A stretch of 64,000 nt of DNA from Neoechinorhynchus agilis (GCA_051530055.1 CM121341.1:15624001-15688000); one strand, 5' to 3'. Positions 24,034-35,733 are shown, numbered from the stretch's first letter. Made by a program: numbers and translations. Notes: generated by a model not told the origin, from the sequence alone.

Positions 24034-25160
24034 ATCGAAAATTAGGATGTTATCTGAAGGAAAAGGAGGTCGATGAACTTAGGTGGTGGCCTATAAAATT
24101 TCAAATTTTACTAATATTCACGGCGATATCTTCAACGATCATTTTTGAAATAAAATGTACATCCTAAATTAATTGTTGGTTTTCGTTCGTCGAATTTACT
24201 CACCAATAAGTGACTTGTTTCAATTTGAGAACCAACTGCTTTGAAAAGACCACTAATATGTGAAACGAATGGCTCAAACTTTGATTGAAGTTATTTTTAG
24301 TTGAAAAGATGCATGCTGATACTTCGCTAAAAATTTCGAACCTAGTAGATTTTATTTATAGAAATGAATTCATGAAAAGGTGACTGATTTAAATTTGAAA
24401 ATGGAACGATCTCTAAATGTTGTTGGGATGACTTTGAGCTTATTTTCAATAGAATCATGAAAAATTAATTCGTAAAAACGTAAGAATTAAAGCATGAAAG
24501 GGTTCACTTGAGCAAATCAAATCAATGATTTTGAGAAATACACGCAAAAGCGGGATTCGCCACACTTCGACGTGCTGGAAAAATAACGATACTTTCCATC
24601 AAGGAGTATACTTATTAGCGAGTTACATAACAGCAGCAGTCATTAGTCAATTGAATTTAATCCTTGGTGTTGCGCTGTTTATTAAAATGGACATTGAAAA
24701 TTCGTTGATTTTGCTTTACTATAAGTAATCTAATGTTTGTTTACGACGGAAAAATTGTAGGAATTTTATTAAATCCGATATTTAGGCACAATATTGTGCC
24801 TTTATTAAGGTTGCTTGTGAAAAAATTTCAAGTGTAAATTGTGCCCAAATATCGGATTTAATAAAATTCCTTCGAATTTTCCGCCATAAACAAACACGAA
24901 TAATTCAATTTTCAGACTGCTAACCTAATGCACGAAAGCATAAAAACGGGAGTCGAATTATGATTGTAAACGAAACGGGTTCAAATACAGTTTTACATTC
25001 GTTGAAAAAACAACTAAAACTGATTGAATCAAAGAAATAATCTGATTGATTGCAAAAAAATACTTTTGTGTGAAAACTTATATAGTATATTTAATCCAGG
25101 AGACATTCGTGAGGATGGTATATAATGGTGCTCAATGAGCCTCACGAATTCCTTTTGACT
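24034..25160. other. Intergenic spacer with MITE family 1 copy 3
   Basis: No supported gene; a 67-codon frame at 24525-24728 has no features. At about 24730-24915 there is a fold-back MITE with arms tgtttgtttacgacggaaaa / ttttccgccataaacaaaca and a perfect centre ggcacaatattgtgcc. Confidence 0.6.
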
Positions 25161-25873
25161 TTATTCATCTTCCGCCGGCAAAACCTCTTTAGGTAACAAC
25201 TTGTATCCACATCCTTTTCTTATGATCTTAACCGGATTACCAGTGAGATCAGCGACTGTCGATCCGCTTCTATCGCCATCATGTATAACTATTTCTCCAC
25301 CATCAACGATCAAATCAACGTTTGCAGCAATCTGAGGCATAAGTTAAATTTTATGATTTCAGAAAAAAAATCACAAAATTTGGGCTTTAGTTCGTTTACT
25401 GATATGCAGCTTTTATGACCACTAAGATTGGCACTGGTCAGTGCGATACACATACCGAGCTTTTGTTCTACTTGCCCACAGAGATCAATCATAAAATTAT
25501 CGTCCGGAATCCGAATGCCAATTGTGGCATTTTTGGGATTTAAAAAATGAGGAAGATGCAAAGATCGATTTAGAACAAAAGTGAAAGGTCCCGGAAGCAG
25601 TTCGCTGAACAGATTGCGAAATCCGGTATGCCTAATGTCCTCCAGTTTGGTGTATTTACCAATTTGATCGATATTCGACAAACAGATAGCAAGAGGCTTA
25701 GATTCGTCCCTACCTTTAATGGCATAAATTTTATTCACAGCCTTCTCGGAAGAGGCTAAACAACAAATCCCGTAGATCGTGTCTGTAGGCACAACCAAAG
25801 TGGAGTGATTTTTCAACAATTTAACGATTTCAGTGAAATTAACATCAGTCGATTTCACTGTTGGAGTTTTCAT
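25161..25873 (-). CDS. yrdc: YrdC/Sua5-type threonylcarbamoyl-AMP synthase
   Basis: Makes threonylcarbamoyl-AMP from threonine, bicarbonate and ATP for the t6A37 modification of ANN-decoding tRNAs, in cytosol and mitochondria. Exon 1 (25873-25400) begins MKTPTVKSTDVNFTEIVKLL and contains TLVVPTDTIYGICCLA, KIYAIKGRDESKPLAICL, LLPGPFTFVLNRS, IGIRIPDD and ALTSANLSG, the core substrate-binding motifs of the family. A 68-bp GT-AG intron (25399-25332, gtaaac...cctcag) is the only one in phase. Exon 2 (25331-25161) gives VDLIVDGG, RSGSTVADLTGNPVKIIRKG and a stop. Total 214 residues, close to single-domain YRDC. Reading through the intron stops after 14 aberrant residues. Confidence 0.92.
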
Positions 25874-26569
25874 CTAAAAAGTATTCAATTGGTCAATAAG
25901 TTTTGCAAAGACTGATAACTTCTTTACAGAGAATTACTGCAAACTTAAGCAAAAACAAATAATTTTGTGATGAAATTCAACATAGAATATTTTACATCAA
26001 TTTCCAACAATTGAAAAAGACTAAAGATTTTCTTACGTATTTCTTTTACGTTGTGTTGGCACTTAAGCGATGGAAACGCGTTCGACGCGACGATACGGGT
26101 TGATTTTTAAACATATTTTCTATTGATGTATTATGGTTTTCTTTGACATTTTATAATTCGATTCTTTTTCTATCGCTATAACGACTTATATGAAGTTATG
26201 AAAATTAAACATTAATATTTTTGATTCGACCTCTCGCCATTAAGACATTTGATGCCGCCGGACAAAGGGCCGCTGATTTTTAACCAAGGTTTGCATCGTT
26301 TATTTGTTATTTTAGAAATTAGACCCACGTGTCGTTGGGTCCTCATAAATACGCGCTCGTTGACTTCTGAGTGGGTTACGGGTTCGGTTGGGTGGGAATA
26401 TCCGCTCGAAGGATGTCCGTTCTGGTGACTCCCGTGCAGCCAACAATTTTTTCAGAAAGCGAATGCTGGATCCTCGAAGCAATGAAGGATAAAGATTATC
26501 CAGTGATTGACGTATTTCGAAACTTAAACCGTTGAGTCGAAACTTGATCAATTAAATTTCTTTCAGCGT
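25874..26569. other. Spacer upstream of YRDC
   Basis: No supported gene. The motif ggatgtccgttctggtg at about 26413 recurs at 35773, a short shared repeat of unknown nature. Confidence 0.4.
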
Positions 26570-26800
26570 ATGCGTGGCTCAGTCGACGTAAATAAGAGTT
26601 ATCCTACACGGCTGAATTTGGTCACACTGATTTTGGTTTGGGAAGCGTAAGTCTGCGCTAAATACCCGATACCGTACAGTTATGAGTTTGTACCTCCGAA
26701 TCCTTAGATACCTCCCGAGGAGCTGCGATTCATCAGTCAGTTTCCTCCCTTCATCGGTCGTAGACCTCGTGCGCCATCAGCAGTAAGGTCCTTATTTAAG
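26570..26800. repeat. tRNA/hammerhead-like short element (family S), diverged copy
   Basis: Shares gagtttgtac, cttagatacctcc and cagtttcctcccttc with the copy at 40885-41330, but the conserved core is degraded (gattcatcagtcag in place of gactcatcagtgag). Flanks include tgcgtggctcag, as at 40889. Confidence 0.6.
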
Positions 26801-27179
26801 CAATTTGCGTCGAGAGCTTTTTCATATCTAAGGAGATTGCATTTGAGGATCAAACGTGTGAGCCATATCAAATCCGATATCTCAAACCCATGAACGTTGA
26901 GCTTTGCAAGGACAATCAGTCCCTCCTTACTTTTGAATATGCCCTATTCGTTTGGAGCAATCGACTTAGGGTCATAGCTAAAAGCTTTTAGACCCGATAC
27001 CCAGGTTGCTTCACCGCAGAAATAATCAGCCTGTACTTTAGCAATGATCCAAACCTCCTGGCATCTTTACGGACTTACACAATGGTTCTCGGACGTAAGC
27101 GTTGAAATCTTTCAGTTGGCGCCTAGCAATCATAATGTGAGGGCGGAATACATTTCCTTGAGGCGTTCTTCACTATCAT

Positions 27180-27450
27180 CCTTGGCTACCAACTCATAAG
27201 TGATAGTTTCTCATAGTAATGTCGAAATCATCCGCTCCTCTACACTTCGCTCGATTGCAACCAATTCACCGCCTTTATCACTAACCATCACCCTTGGCGA
27301 CCTATTTTGGATCGCTTTTTTGATCGACTTCAAGGCCGCATGGCTCATACGCTTGATTCTCAAATACAATTTCTTCACGTATGGGAAAAAGATCTACCGG
27401 CAGGTCCAAAGATTGACTATGGGGAACACCCTTGCTCCGCGGGTCGATAG
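27180..27450 (+). pseudogene. Penelope-like reverse transcriptase fragment
   Basis: A plus-strand frame contains LIRLILKYNFFTYGKKIYRQ followed by MGNTLAP, equivalent to the YxQ...MGxPLSP block of Penelope-like elements (compare MGSPLSP at 18.8 kb). Only this short palm segment is readable, so it is a relic. Confidence 0.55.
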
Positions 27451-27722
27451 TAAAGAGGAGACGACCAACGTGAGACCCGTTATTGTGCTTAACCAAAGGG
27501 ATAAGTTAACTTCCTCACTCACTTTGTTCTAACTCTACCTTTGTAGATCGAATGTTTTCTGGACTAAAACTAATAAATATCTAATGATTAATATCTTGTA
27601 AACAAAAATTCTACGCTGCGTTTTAAATTTATGTTGAAGACATTAAAACCAACCAGAAAAAGGTCAGGTTTCAACGGAAAAACCTCAATTCAGACACATT
27701 TTATTTGAATATGTAAAAAGAA

Positions 27723-27920
27723 CTACTCAGTCGGACGAACACGAGCAAAATGTCCAGCTTGGTGCTTATAAGCGCCATCTCGTTTTATTCGATGATATAT
27801 CATCTTCCAAATCGAATAAATCTCATCTACTGCAGACCCTGTGGCATCATTAAGTCTGTACAGAAGTCCGTCATCCTCATACGAGTGATCCTCCTCCTTC
27901 AAATCTCTTGCGAGATTCAC
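27723..27920 (-). other. Candidate terminal exon, unknown protein
   Basis: The minus-strand frame reads ARDLKEEDHSYEDDGLLYRL, then IYSIWKMIYHRIKRDGAYKH and ends VRPTE plus stop. The composition is coding-like and unlike the neighbouring repeats. No domain recognised. It abuts the start of repeat copy B, so its upstream exon may have been displaced by that insertion. Confidence 0.35.
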
Positions 27921-30829
27921 ACTGCATCCCGAAACAACCATAGTTTCAAAGAATCCCCTACAAAGAATTGGAATGCACCACGATTACAGCATCCCGAGAA
28001 ATCATTCGTTTCAAAGAATGCTCGACATTCAACTCATACCGATCGGAATAAAGTGTCGCTTTAAATAAAAGTCAATTGACCACTCCCAATTTATTTTAAT
28101 ACTTCTAACGGAGCTAGATTCGGCATTGTATTTCAAGGGATCGCTGTTTTCACATCTCGACTTTAACCAAGACGACCACATCAAATAGCGTTCATTTGGG
28201 GAGTTCTATTTGCCGCTGATCTTTTGAAGATTTTTAAACCCAGGTTTATTTCAATAAATTGATCGGAAGTTGTCATAGCGACCAATCGGAAAATGATTCG
28301 ATTTCAAGGACTTCGTTACCCGAGTCTAACATGGAAATGTTATTCAGGATTTAAATCTCTGCTGTAATTCGCGATCTTTGTGCTCACTGGCGGCATTTCT
28401 GCTCGACCTTCGATGATCGAGTAAAACCGATTGCAATCAGTAAAGTGTCTTTTCTTTTAAATTCATGTGAAAACTTCAAATATATTTAAATAATTTTGAA
28501 GAAAGTGATTCGGATGGCTATTTCATTCAGAATTCGGTGATATTAAATGTAAAAAAATAAGCTACGAAGAATGCTCTGCTTCATTTTTGTAGTTTCTTTA
28601 AGATTTTTAATTCATTCGTCAGTTTGAATTGCTATGAAACAAACATTTGACAGTATTAATATGGTGCACTTATTTGCTACTGGTTATCAACAAAAAATAT
28701 TTGATTGGCACTAGTGACGAGAATACATTATGTAATCTCATCTAAGTAGATAATTACCCTCGTTCAAAAACTGCGAGGTGAACACTGTTTTCAGCATTGT
28801 CTAAGTTTGCTAAAAGAAATGGATAACCAAGATAATGTAAACGGCGAACGTCAGTTCCGTCTTAACGTTCGAGAAGCTCTTCGTGATATTACGAACGATA
28901 AATCAATGCATTTAATACGTGTATTTCAAAGGTTTCTCCGGGAGACGTTACGTGAAGTAGACGAAGAGAACAATGAAGACCAAGAGGACAATGAGGACGA
29001 CGAAGACGAGGAGTACAATGAAGACCAAGGGGACGACGAAGACGAGGAGTATAACGAAGACGAGGAGTATAATGAAGACGAGGAGTATAATGAAGACCAA
29101 GGGGACGATGAAGGCCAATGAGGGCGAATTTGACTGATCAAGGATAACCATCGCAGCGCTTGCTGAAAGTTGTGAAAATGTTCAATGACGCTGACGATAA
29201 AATTGTAAATATAGTGAACGTCTCCTTTGAATACCGCCCAAAATTCACTTCGATGTTTGTTTTTCTACCGATATTCACATAAAATCACATCTTGCATTGT
29301 ATATGTGTTCTAAAAATTTCATTTAATAATAAGCTACGCAACCGAGAAAATATTCTGTTCAAATATATTGCCTAAGATCAGTTACTATCTTATGCTTATT
29401 TTATTAAATTAAAGATTTGAAAATAATTTTCAATAAATTTAACACATTCGGCATTTTTTATTTGAAGACAAATTGAAAATCAGGTATATGATATTAGTGA
29501 TGATAGCTTTGATTAGTTTAAATCGGTAAAAAATTCCCATCCGCGCAAATGTTTGCACGTTTCACAAGATTTCTGCATTCTACAACTTTGTACTTATTGT
29601 AAACAGAAAGCATTGTAAAATTTAAGCCTGGTTGTTAATTGGATTTGATGGCCGGTATTCATTAAATGGTTTACGTCCACGTTACATCTGCTCGCTGATG
29701 ACTCGGAATATAGTATTCTGATGTTCTTGCATCTGGTTGGAATTGGGGTCTTCTGTCCATTATCTTAGCCAGAAAACGATTTAATCGGGTGGCCGTAATT
29801 ATCTCCGTTAAATTGACGTTGATTAAGAGTAGCGATTTTATCGTTGAATCCTTATAAGTTGCAATCAATGGTTCGAAGTTTACAGCAAAGTTGAACAAAG
29901 TAAGTGTTTAGCTCGTTAGTTCGAGGTACCAAGTTATGCACGATCTATACAATTCGAGTTCAATATTATGCTGCAGTGCGTTCTGCGGCCAATCAGCGCG
30001 AGAGATTACGATCAAATATGCTATGTAGCCAATTACAGCACGAGCTCTGAAAACCGCCTCTCCAGCACTTAATAAACCCGTTGGGATTCGACGATAACAT
30101 ATGCTGCCCAAATCAGACTCTCAAAACCACATGAAATTTATTCATCATTCCGAATGAGATGAGATTACTAGAAAAACCACGGCAAATTGTTTAAATTCTC
30201 GCTTTTGTTTGGAAAACATCCGGGCCTCTTTTGGACTAATTATATAAGAAAGGGAAATGCTTTCAAAATCTTAACAGCGTATTGACTGTTGCATCCATAA
30301 ATAAGCTAGTCAAATCTCGCTTTAAATCAAACGGGTTTTGCAATTTATTCTAATTTTTCTCTACAGATCCGAATCAAATACTTTAGTTGAATTGTAAATA
30401 AAACACGGCCTATGAAAGTAAAATATAAAGTTGTATAAAACGTGTTATCAACTCGATACCCGAGTTTATGTTTTAAGCGGAACATTTAAGTTTGTAGCAG
30501 GGCGAGGCATTACAAGAAAACCTTAAATGGAATGCCCACATTTCATTTACCTTCCCTAAAGCAAACCCTCGTCTTTACCTTCTCAAACTCCTCCGGCGTC
30601 TCGGCGTATCCCCTAAACACCATGCCCACTTTTATCTTTCTGCCATCCTTCCTATCCTTACATACGCTTTCCCCACTTTCCTCGCCCTCTCCGTCAATGC
30701 TCTCCATTCCCTCGAGACCTTCCACAAGAGAGAAATGAGAATATGCGGGACTTCACTCCCTCCACTCGACGCCCACCTCCACTCCATTTTCTCCGAAAAC
30801 GCCCTCCGTCTTCTTCAACCCCCTCCACA
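27920..30829 (+). mobile_element. Dispersed repeat with acidic ORF, copy B, plus reverse-transcriptase end
   Basis: Starts with about two 66-bp units, continues through the segment shared with copies A and C (from cggagctagattcggcattg), carries the acidic ORF at 28819-29121, and ends with a C-rich reverse-transcriptase tail at 30510-30829. Homology to copy C stops at cttcttcaaccccctccac (30829 here, 63806 in C). Differences between copies are scattered point changes plus a few indels. Confidence 0.75.
28819..29121 (+). CDS. Acidic low-complexity protein of the dispersed repeat (copy B)
   Basis: Same frame as copy A (100 codons from the ATG of MDNQDNVNGERQ), with a Thr for Ala change in LRETLREVDEE and the same number of acidic repeats. 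The stop is followed by gggcgaatttgactgatcaa as in the other copies. See the copy A entry for interpretation. Confidence 0.5.
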   Translation: MDNQDNVNGERQFRLNVREALRDITNDKSMHLIRVFQRFLRETLREVDEENNEDQEDNEDDEDEEYNEDQGDDEDEEYNEDEEYNEDEEYNEDQGDDEGQ

Positions 30830-30840
30830 GCAAATTCCTC
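30510..30840 (+). pseudogene. Non-LTR reverse transcriptase C-terminal fragment (family J)
   Basis: Codon use is strikingly C-ending. The plus-strand frame reads WNAHISFTFP, LLKLLRRLGVSP, LPILTYAFPTFLALSVNALH and SLETFHKREMRICGT. This is the region after the thumb in jockey/CR1-like LINE polymerases (…PILTYA…LE…KR…). It is cut off at about 30830, while copy C continues to 63945. A near-copy of 63500-63806. Confidence 0.75.
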
Positions 30841-31037
30841 TATAAACATTAACCACATACTTTCCCACCCGACTGCATTCTCGAACAGCACAACTCCGCA
30901 CGCCATTATTTAATCGCAAAAATATATGGTCTAAAAATTGTTAAATGTCAACGCTAGTTATTATATCAATTGCAAATGTTCTAGAAATTGTAAAGAAATT
31001 ATTCATTGTAGTTTCAGTTTCGCCAATTGAAACTGTT

Positions 31038-32969
31038 TTAGAAATCAAAAACGATTTTTAAGTTTGTTCCATTAACGTTTATTTGCAAAATTGATTTCAT
31101 TTTGAAGAACGGGGCGTTAAATAGTACGAAAATTGGATTGTTTGACACGTCCAATAGTGTTAAACTTTTTAATTCAGACAGATCTTTCGAAGGTACCGAA
31201 TGAAGTCCATTATTTGAAAGGCTAAGGAAAATTAAGTTGTTCAAACCACGAAAAGAATTTTCATTGTCCATATCGTTAAGCTTGTTATGACTAAGATCCA
31301 ACGCGATCAGTTTTCTCAAACGGGCAAAGGTGCCACGAAGTATGTTTTCGATTTGGTTGAATTGAAGGCTTAGAAATTTTAGGTCTCCGAGACCGATAAA
31401 GTCATTACGATCAACATGTGAGATTTCGTTGTGGCTCATATCAATTGATCTGACGGCCGTGTATCCATCAAAATTATAGATATCCTTTATAGCTTTCAAG
31501 CCAAGTGAGGATGCGTTCAATACAAAGCAGGTCATATTTTCTGAAGGTTGCACAGGAAAATTTAAGGCTGTCGCAATAGATTTTGGAATTTCATCAATTC
31601 GCTGCGTCATATCCATTTTTGCCCTTATAGCTCGAACCTTGTCGTACGTTGCAGTCGAAATGCTGTTATTAAACATCTCCATATATCCCACTCGGTTTTT
31701 GCCATTTTTATTAATTACTAGTTCGCCAACATGGTTTTCCGCTATTGACAAATAACCAATATGTGGAAGATTTTCAATTAATTCGGGATTGAACGATTCC
31801 AAATAATTTTCAGCCAACAATAACACCTTTAGATTGACATTATTTTTGAAGAGGTTTTGTGGTAGGTCATTGATTCTGTTTCCGCTTAGAAAGAGAGATG
31901 TTAATTCTCTTAAGTTCCACAATGCCTCTTCATCAATCACTTCGATGTCATTGTACGACAAATCAAGTTTCCTAAGACTTTGCCAATGGTATAGGTCGTT
32001 CGAACGCAACGCGGAAATTCGATTGCCCTTAAAGTTAAGCGATACCATGTTTGCTCTTGTAAACGAATTACCTTTTGGAACATTTTGCAAATTCGCTTCC
32101 AAAATACCAAAGTGCTGAATATTCGGTGCCATTTCTAGCATACGAGAGTTGATAAAGCTGGTAGTTCCACCGTGAAGCATAAGCTTGCACAGCTTGAGAA
32201 AGCTACAATTTTGCTTGAAGAAATCTGCTAGATCACCAGAATTCGAAAATTCCAAAGAGCGCATATTATCCGGTTTAATATAAAATGATTTAAGTGGATT
32301 GCCATACACGCTGACTTCCTCAAGCTTTGTTAAGATTGAACCATCACTGAATTTTGCATTCTCGATGAGATTGTTGGACACATCGAGAGTTTTCAAATTA
32401 CTCATTTTTGCGATTATCTCAAAGCTATCGTCCTTCAAACGATTGTTGGAAAGGATGAGAGTATGCAATTGCGGCAAATGGGCATTCATTCTTAAGCCTA
32501 GCCGGTATATCTCATTTTCCTTTAAATTAAGTTCCTCGAGATTGTGAAATCCCTGAAATGCGTCATCTTCGATCCTTTTTATCAGTCCGTTTTGGATGCG
32601 AAGCTTTTTGAGATGTTTGAACCTTCTCATCGCAGATTTGGTCAGAGTTGACAGTTCATTGTATTGTACGTCTGGCTTAAAAACGAACGCGTCATTGTGA
32701 GGAATAATAAAAGCCAAATCGATTGGAATCTCGTTCAAATGTGCACCTTCAACTATAATACTGTTAGCTTTGGGCTTCTCTCTTACACACATGATCAGGT
32801 CAATTAGCGGTGATCCGATAATTCCCGTTCCACAATAAATGAAAATTTTATAACCTTTGTTGGCACCGAACTGAGCACATTGATGTTCCACTTCGTCGCC
32901 ATTGACCAATGCAGATAGCAACAAATATGTTACCAATGTGCCCGACAAGAAGGAACGCGTCGAGAACAT
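31038..32969 (-). CDS. Secreted leucine-rich-repeat protein
   Basis: A 643-residue intronless frame from ATG 32969. It begins with a signal peptide (TLVTYLLLSALVNG) and has a cysteine-bearing N-terminal cap (CAQFG...IYCGTG...MCVREKP). About 18-20 leucine-rich repeats follow from residue ~110 to the end, e.g. LEELNLKENEIYRLGL, LHTLILSNNRL, LRKLDLSYNDIEVIDEEALW, LTSLFLSGNRINDLP, LIALDLSHNKLNDMD, LTLLDVSNNPI. A linker with one cysteine (MTCFVLNASSLGLKAI) divides two repeat blocks. No C-terminal transmembrane helix or GPI-like tail is evident, so it is likely extracellular (matrix or receptor-like decoy). Typical of Toll/chaoptin/slit-like LRR ectodomains, but no orthologue can be named. A single exon is unusual next to its intron-rich neighbours. 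Confidence 0.88.
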   Translation of the reverse strand: MFSTRSFLSGTLVTYLLLSALVNGDEVEHQCAQFGANKGYKIFIYCGTGIIGSPLIDLIMCVREKPKANSIIVEGAHLNEIPIDLAFIIPHNDAFVFKPDVQYNELSTLTKSAMRRFKHLKKLRIQNGLIKRIEDDAFQGFHNLEELNLKENEIYRLGLRMNAHLPQLHTLILSNNRLKDDSFEIIAKMSNLKTLDVSNNLIENAKFSDGSILTKLEEVSVYGNPLKSFYIKPDNMRSLEFSNSGDLADFFKQNCSFLKLCKLMLHGGTTSFINSRMLEMAPNIQHFGILEANLQNVPKGNSFTRANMVSLNFKGNRISALRSNDLYHWQSLRKLDLSYNDIEVIDEEALWNLRELTSLFLSGNRINDLPQNLFKNNVNLKVLLLAENYLESFNPELIENLPHIGYLSIAENHVGELVINKNGKNRVGYMEMFNNSISTATYDKVRAIRAKMDMTQRIDEIPKSIATALNFPVQPSENMTCFVLNASSLGLKAIKDIYNFDGYTAVRSIDMSHNEISHVDRNDFIGLGDLKFLSLQFNQIENILRGTFARLRKLIALDLSHNKLNDMDNENSFRGLNNLIFLSLSNNGLHSVPSKDLSELKSLTLLDVSNNPIFVLFNAPFFKMKSILQINVNGTNLKIVFDF

Positions 32970-33179
32970 TGCACTTAGTTAAGAAGATTTCTTCAAAAAT
33001 GCCCAGGTACTTATGGTAATGGTATGAGGTGAGTAACTCCTTTAGCAATGCGTTATCTTTAGAATTCTAAGAAATACACGTTACTTTTTGTGAAGAACTC
33101 CGTAGTGGTAAATGAACCTACGATGTCAAAAAATTGTACAATCCGTCACGCATTTTGAAACCTATGTAAATGATCAGTT

Positions 33180-33400
33180 GGTAGATTGTCGACTGATTTT
33201 TCAACGCATTCCGATATTTCGGCAAATTATTGTGCTTTCATCAAGGTTGTTCTCAGAGGAAAATACAAGTAGGCTTTGTACCTAGGCAGAAGATTGTGCC
33301 GAAATATTGGACTTCAAAATAAAATCATTTTAATTTCTTCGCCATAAAACAACCAATATGAAACCAGAATTTCAATCTTCGTGAACAATGAAAAGCAAAT
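33180..33400. repeat. Fold-back MITE, family 1 (copy 4)
   Basis: Contains gatatttcggca, ttgtgctttcatcaaggttg, gaaatattggacttcaaaat and the right end ttcttcgccataaaacaacc, then the usual outer flank tttcaatcttcgtgaacaatg. The left arm is poorly preserved. The outer flank is matched in reverse at 34757, so copies 4 and 5 face each other. Confidence 0.7.
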
Positions 33401-33726
33401 ATTCTAACTCGTGGCAAGTTTGTTAACGTGATATTTTTAACGGGAAAGAGATAGTAGATTATTTGAACAACAATCGTTGATTAAATAGCCATATAAATCA
33501 TAAAAGCATGAATATTCGTAGGGTATAGAATCGTCTTTAAACTTCTTTGTTTTTAAAGAAAAGCGTCTTCGATCTTATAGCATTTTAGGAACTGTGAAAA
33601 AAGCAGTAAGATTATTATCGTTTTTTTCGTGCATGTTGATCAGACTAAAGTCGTCTACGTGATCTGATCATCAATCGAGTAGTCTTATATAGAAAACGAT
33701 TTCAAATTTCTGTTCCAATTTTTTAA

Positions 33727-34005
33727 CCAATGTGTGGCCTTTTATCACAAGGCTGATAATTTTTGGGCACACATCTTACCGATTTGGTTCAGAGAAGTAA
33801 TTCAATTACTCAATGCACTGAACCAGCCGGTACGAGTTTGTACATTCCTCCGGATCCTCAGATACCTCCAGGAAGCGGTACTCATCAGTGAGTTTTCTCC
33901 CTTCGGCGGTATTTCGTCCCCTTTTGGTTGTGTCGAGGTGGTTAAGTGGAATGACGCCCGCGATCCCGATTAAGGGTCAAGTGGTTCGAATTCGTTACCC
34001 TTACA
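33727..34005 (+). repeat. tRNA/hammerhead-like short element (family S) with full tRNA-like part
   Basis: The upstream part carries the family core (cctcagatacctccagg, gtactcatcagtgag, ggcggtatttcgtccc). The downstream part is tRNA-like on the plus strand: tggttaagtgg resembles a pol III A box and gtggttcgaattc a B box about 40 bp later. It is most likely a tRNA-derived SINE-type element; the cloverleaf is not good enough for a real tRNA. Confidence 0.6.
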
Positions 34006-34007
34006 TT

Positions 34008-34057
34008 TAGAATATGGTCCACACGATGAGGCTTATCTTCAGCAGGACCATATTCTA
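34008..34057. repeat. Short perfect hairpin
   Basis: tagaatatggtcc (34008-34020) pairs perfectly with ggaccatattcta (34045-34057) over a 24-base loop, just after the tRNA-like element. Confidence 0.7.
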
Positions 34058-34734
34058 ATATAGTAGTAACTTTTTCTGAATTCAATCTGAATTCATTTGA
34101 CTCTTTTCCATCTTAGCTCGAACCAACGACCCGCAGTGGATTAAATTTCTCTTTAATCGTCGACACAGGGCTAACGATTACGGTTTTTGTTTTCAATTTA
34201 AAAAATTGGCTTAAATCGACGTGTCAGTTGTTATTTGTTGAAAAATATAACGTTAACAAACTTTTTGTTCACGTAATCATTTAAGTTATTTTCATTTAAA
34301 CAAACTGGAATGTAAAAAATTAACCACCGACAAAGATGCAGCGTAAATCGTTTATGCTCCAAGAACGATTGACCACTAGGTTCTGAGTACAATTTAAACT
34401 ATTCTATTCTATTTTCCACTAACACAAGATAAGAAACATTATTAGGGATTGTAATACTTTTGCAGAAGTCTCGTTTATTTCCAATATGAACAATTGCCTT
34501 CTAAATCTTAAATAGTAAAAATAATTAATGTGTTAAACTGTAAAAACGGCTTTCCAGTTTTCAATATTTGTGGTCAAAACTTTATTTTGAATTGAGAACC
34601 GAAAAAGTACATAAAAAAGCAGAAGCATAAATGTAAACGGATTCGACAAATTAGAAGAGAAAAGTGAGTATGCATTCAGAGGACGAAACGCCGGAAAGGA
34701 GAAATTCTGACGGACAAACAGTCATTAATGTTTA

Positions 34735-34970
34735 GTGTCCAGTTAGAATATTCGCATTTCATTGTTCACGGAGATTGAAATTCTAATTTCATATTGGTTG
34801 TTTTATGGCGAAGAAATTAAAATGATTTTATTTTGAAATTCGATATTTCGGCACAATCTTCGTGCCTTGCTAAGAACCTTGATGAAAGCACAATAATTTT
34901 CCGAAATTTCGGATTTTAAAACAAAATCATTTTAATTTTTCGCCATAAAACAATTAAATAAAAACTGGTT
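34735..34970. repeat. Fold-back MITE, family 1 (copy 5)
   Basis: Left end ttggttgttttatggcgaag, right end ttttcgccataaaacaatt. Inner arms aattaaaatgattttatttt and its complement, with gatatttcggcacaatcttc in the middle and tgatgaaagcacaat in the second half. Confidence 0.8.
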
Positions 34971-35097
34971 GGAATTGCAATGTTATGACCTTTCTCTAAA
35001 TTCCTCATCGTATTAAATATCGTAACGATCAAGCAATCAAGACTTTCTTTAATAACCCGAGTTTCCTTAGTTCGTCGTTCGCATTCCTTGCGTGGAA

Positions 35098-35733
35098 TTA
35101 CACAATCGTTCGGAGTTCCAATATAGCTAGGAAAAGCTTACACAGATTCTGTTTTCCATTATATGCGAAAATTTGTATCATTTCGGATTCTTCAAACCGA
35201 TAACTCACAGCACCGCATTTTTCACATTTGTAGCTCAATGAAAAGTGACATTTGTACGATCCGATCGCAGTCAAACAGATATTAGCAAACTCGACGGGAT
35301 AATTTTTTAGCAAAGTCATCGATTGTTTGATTTAATGCAATCATCAGGAACTCATTCGCATCGGACTGTCTATTGAAGTTTATTCCTTTGACAAAAGTAA
35401 GTCGTCGAATATGCCGCTGCATTTTTCGAGCCGTGGTTTGAAGAGTTGGCTTGATCCGATCTAGTAGCGTCGCCATTCTTGTTCGAACATCATCTTGGCA
35501 AATGAATTACCGGTAATGCGGTAGCTCATCAAAAATTGCTGTAGCCGCGTATGTCGATCTGTAGCCCCACATCCTCTGATAACCGTCTCTTTAAACGTCC
35601 GCACTGTTATAATATATGCCTGAACTAGACCTGGAATAGGTTTTATTGAGCCAACGAAACGAAATAACAAAACGAACGTGCGCACACTTGAAACCGCCAC
35701 TATCGATCGATCAATTGTGATGCTCAGTATCAC
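35098..35733 (-). pseudogene. USP-type deubiquitinase-like relic
   Basis: Three overlapping minus-strand frames together resemble part of a ubiquitin-specific protease: MSYRITGNSFAKMMFEQEW, then RQSDANEFLMIALNQTIDD (like the QxDAxEFL helix), then SLSYKCEKCGAVSYRFEESE (a CxxC zinc-finger edge of the fingers subdomain). The frame changes at about 35470 and 35300; the second break lies at an A/T run between two copies of tttgctaa. No catalytic Cys or His box is visible. Either a decayed gene, or a gene with non-standard introns I failed to resolve. Confidence 0.5.

Noticed and set aside
28926-29141. Serine-rich ORF (SSSLYSSSS repeats), also 62129-62320
   Set aside because: Another antisense frame of the same acidic repeats.
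31834-32547. Plus-strand ORFs inside the LRR gene
   Set aside because: Shadows of the 643-codon minus-strand frame, which has signal peptide and regular LRR spacing.
33930-34000. True tRNA gene
   Set aside because: A and B boxes are present but acceptor and anticodon stems do not fold properly; treated as a tRNA-derived repeat.
35098-35733. Functional ubiquitin protease
   Set aside because: Frames broken twice and no catalytic Cys or His box seen.
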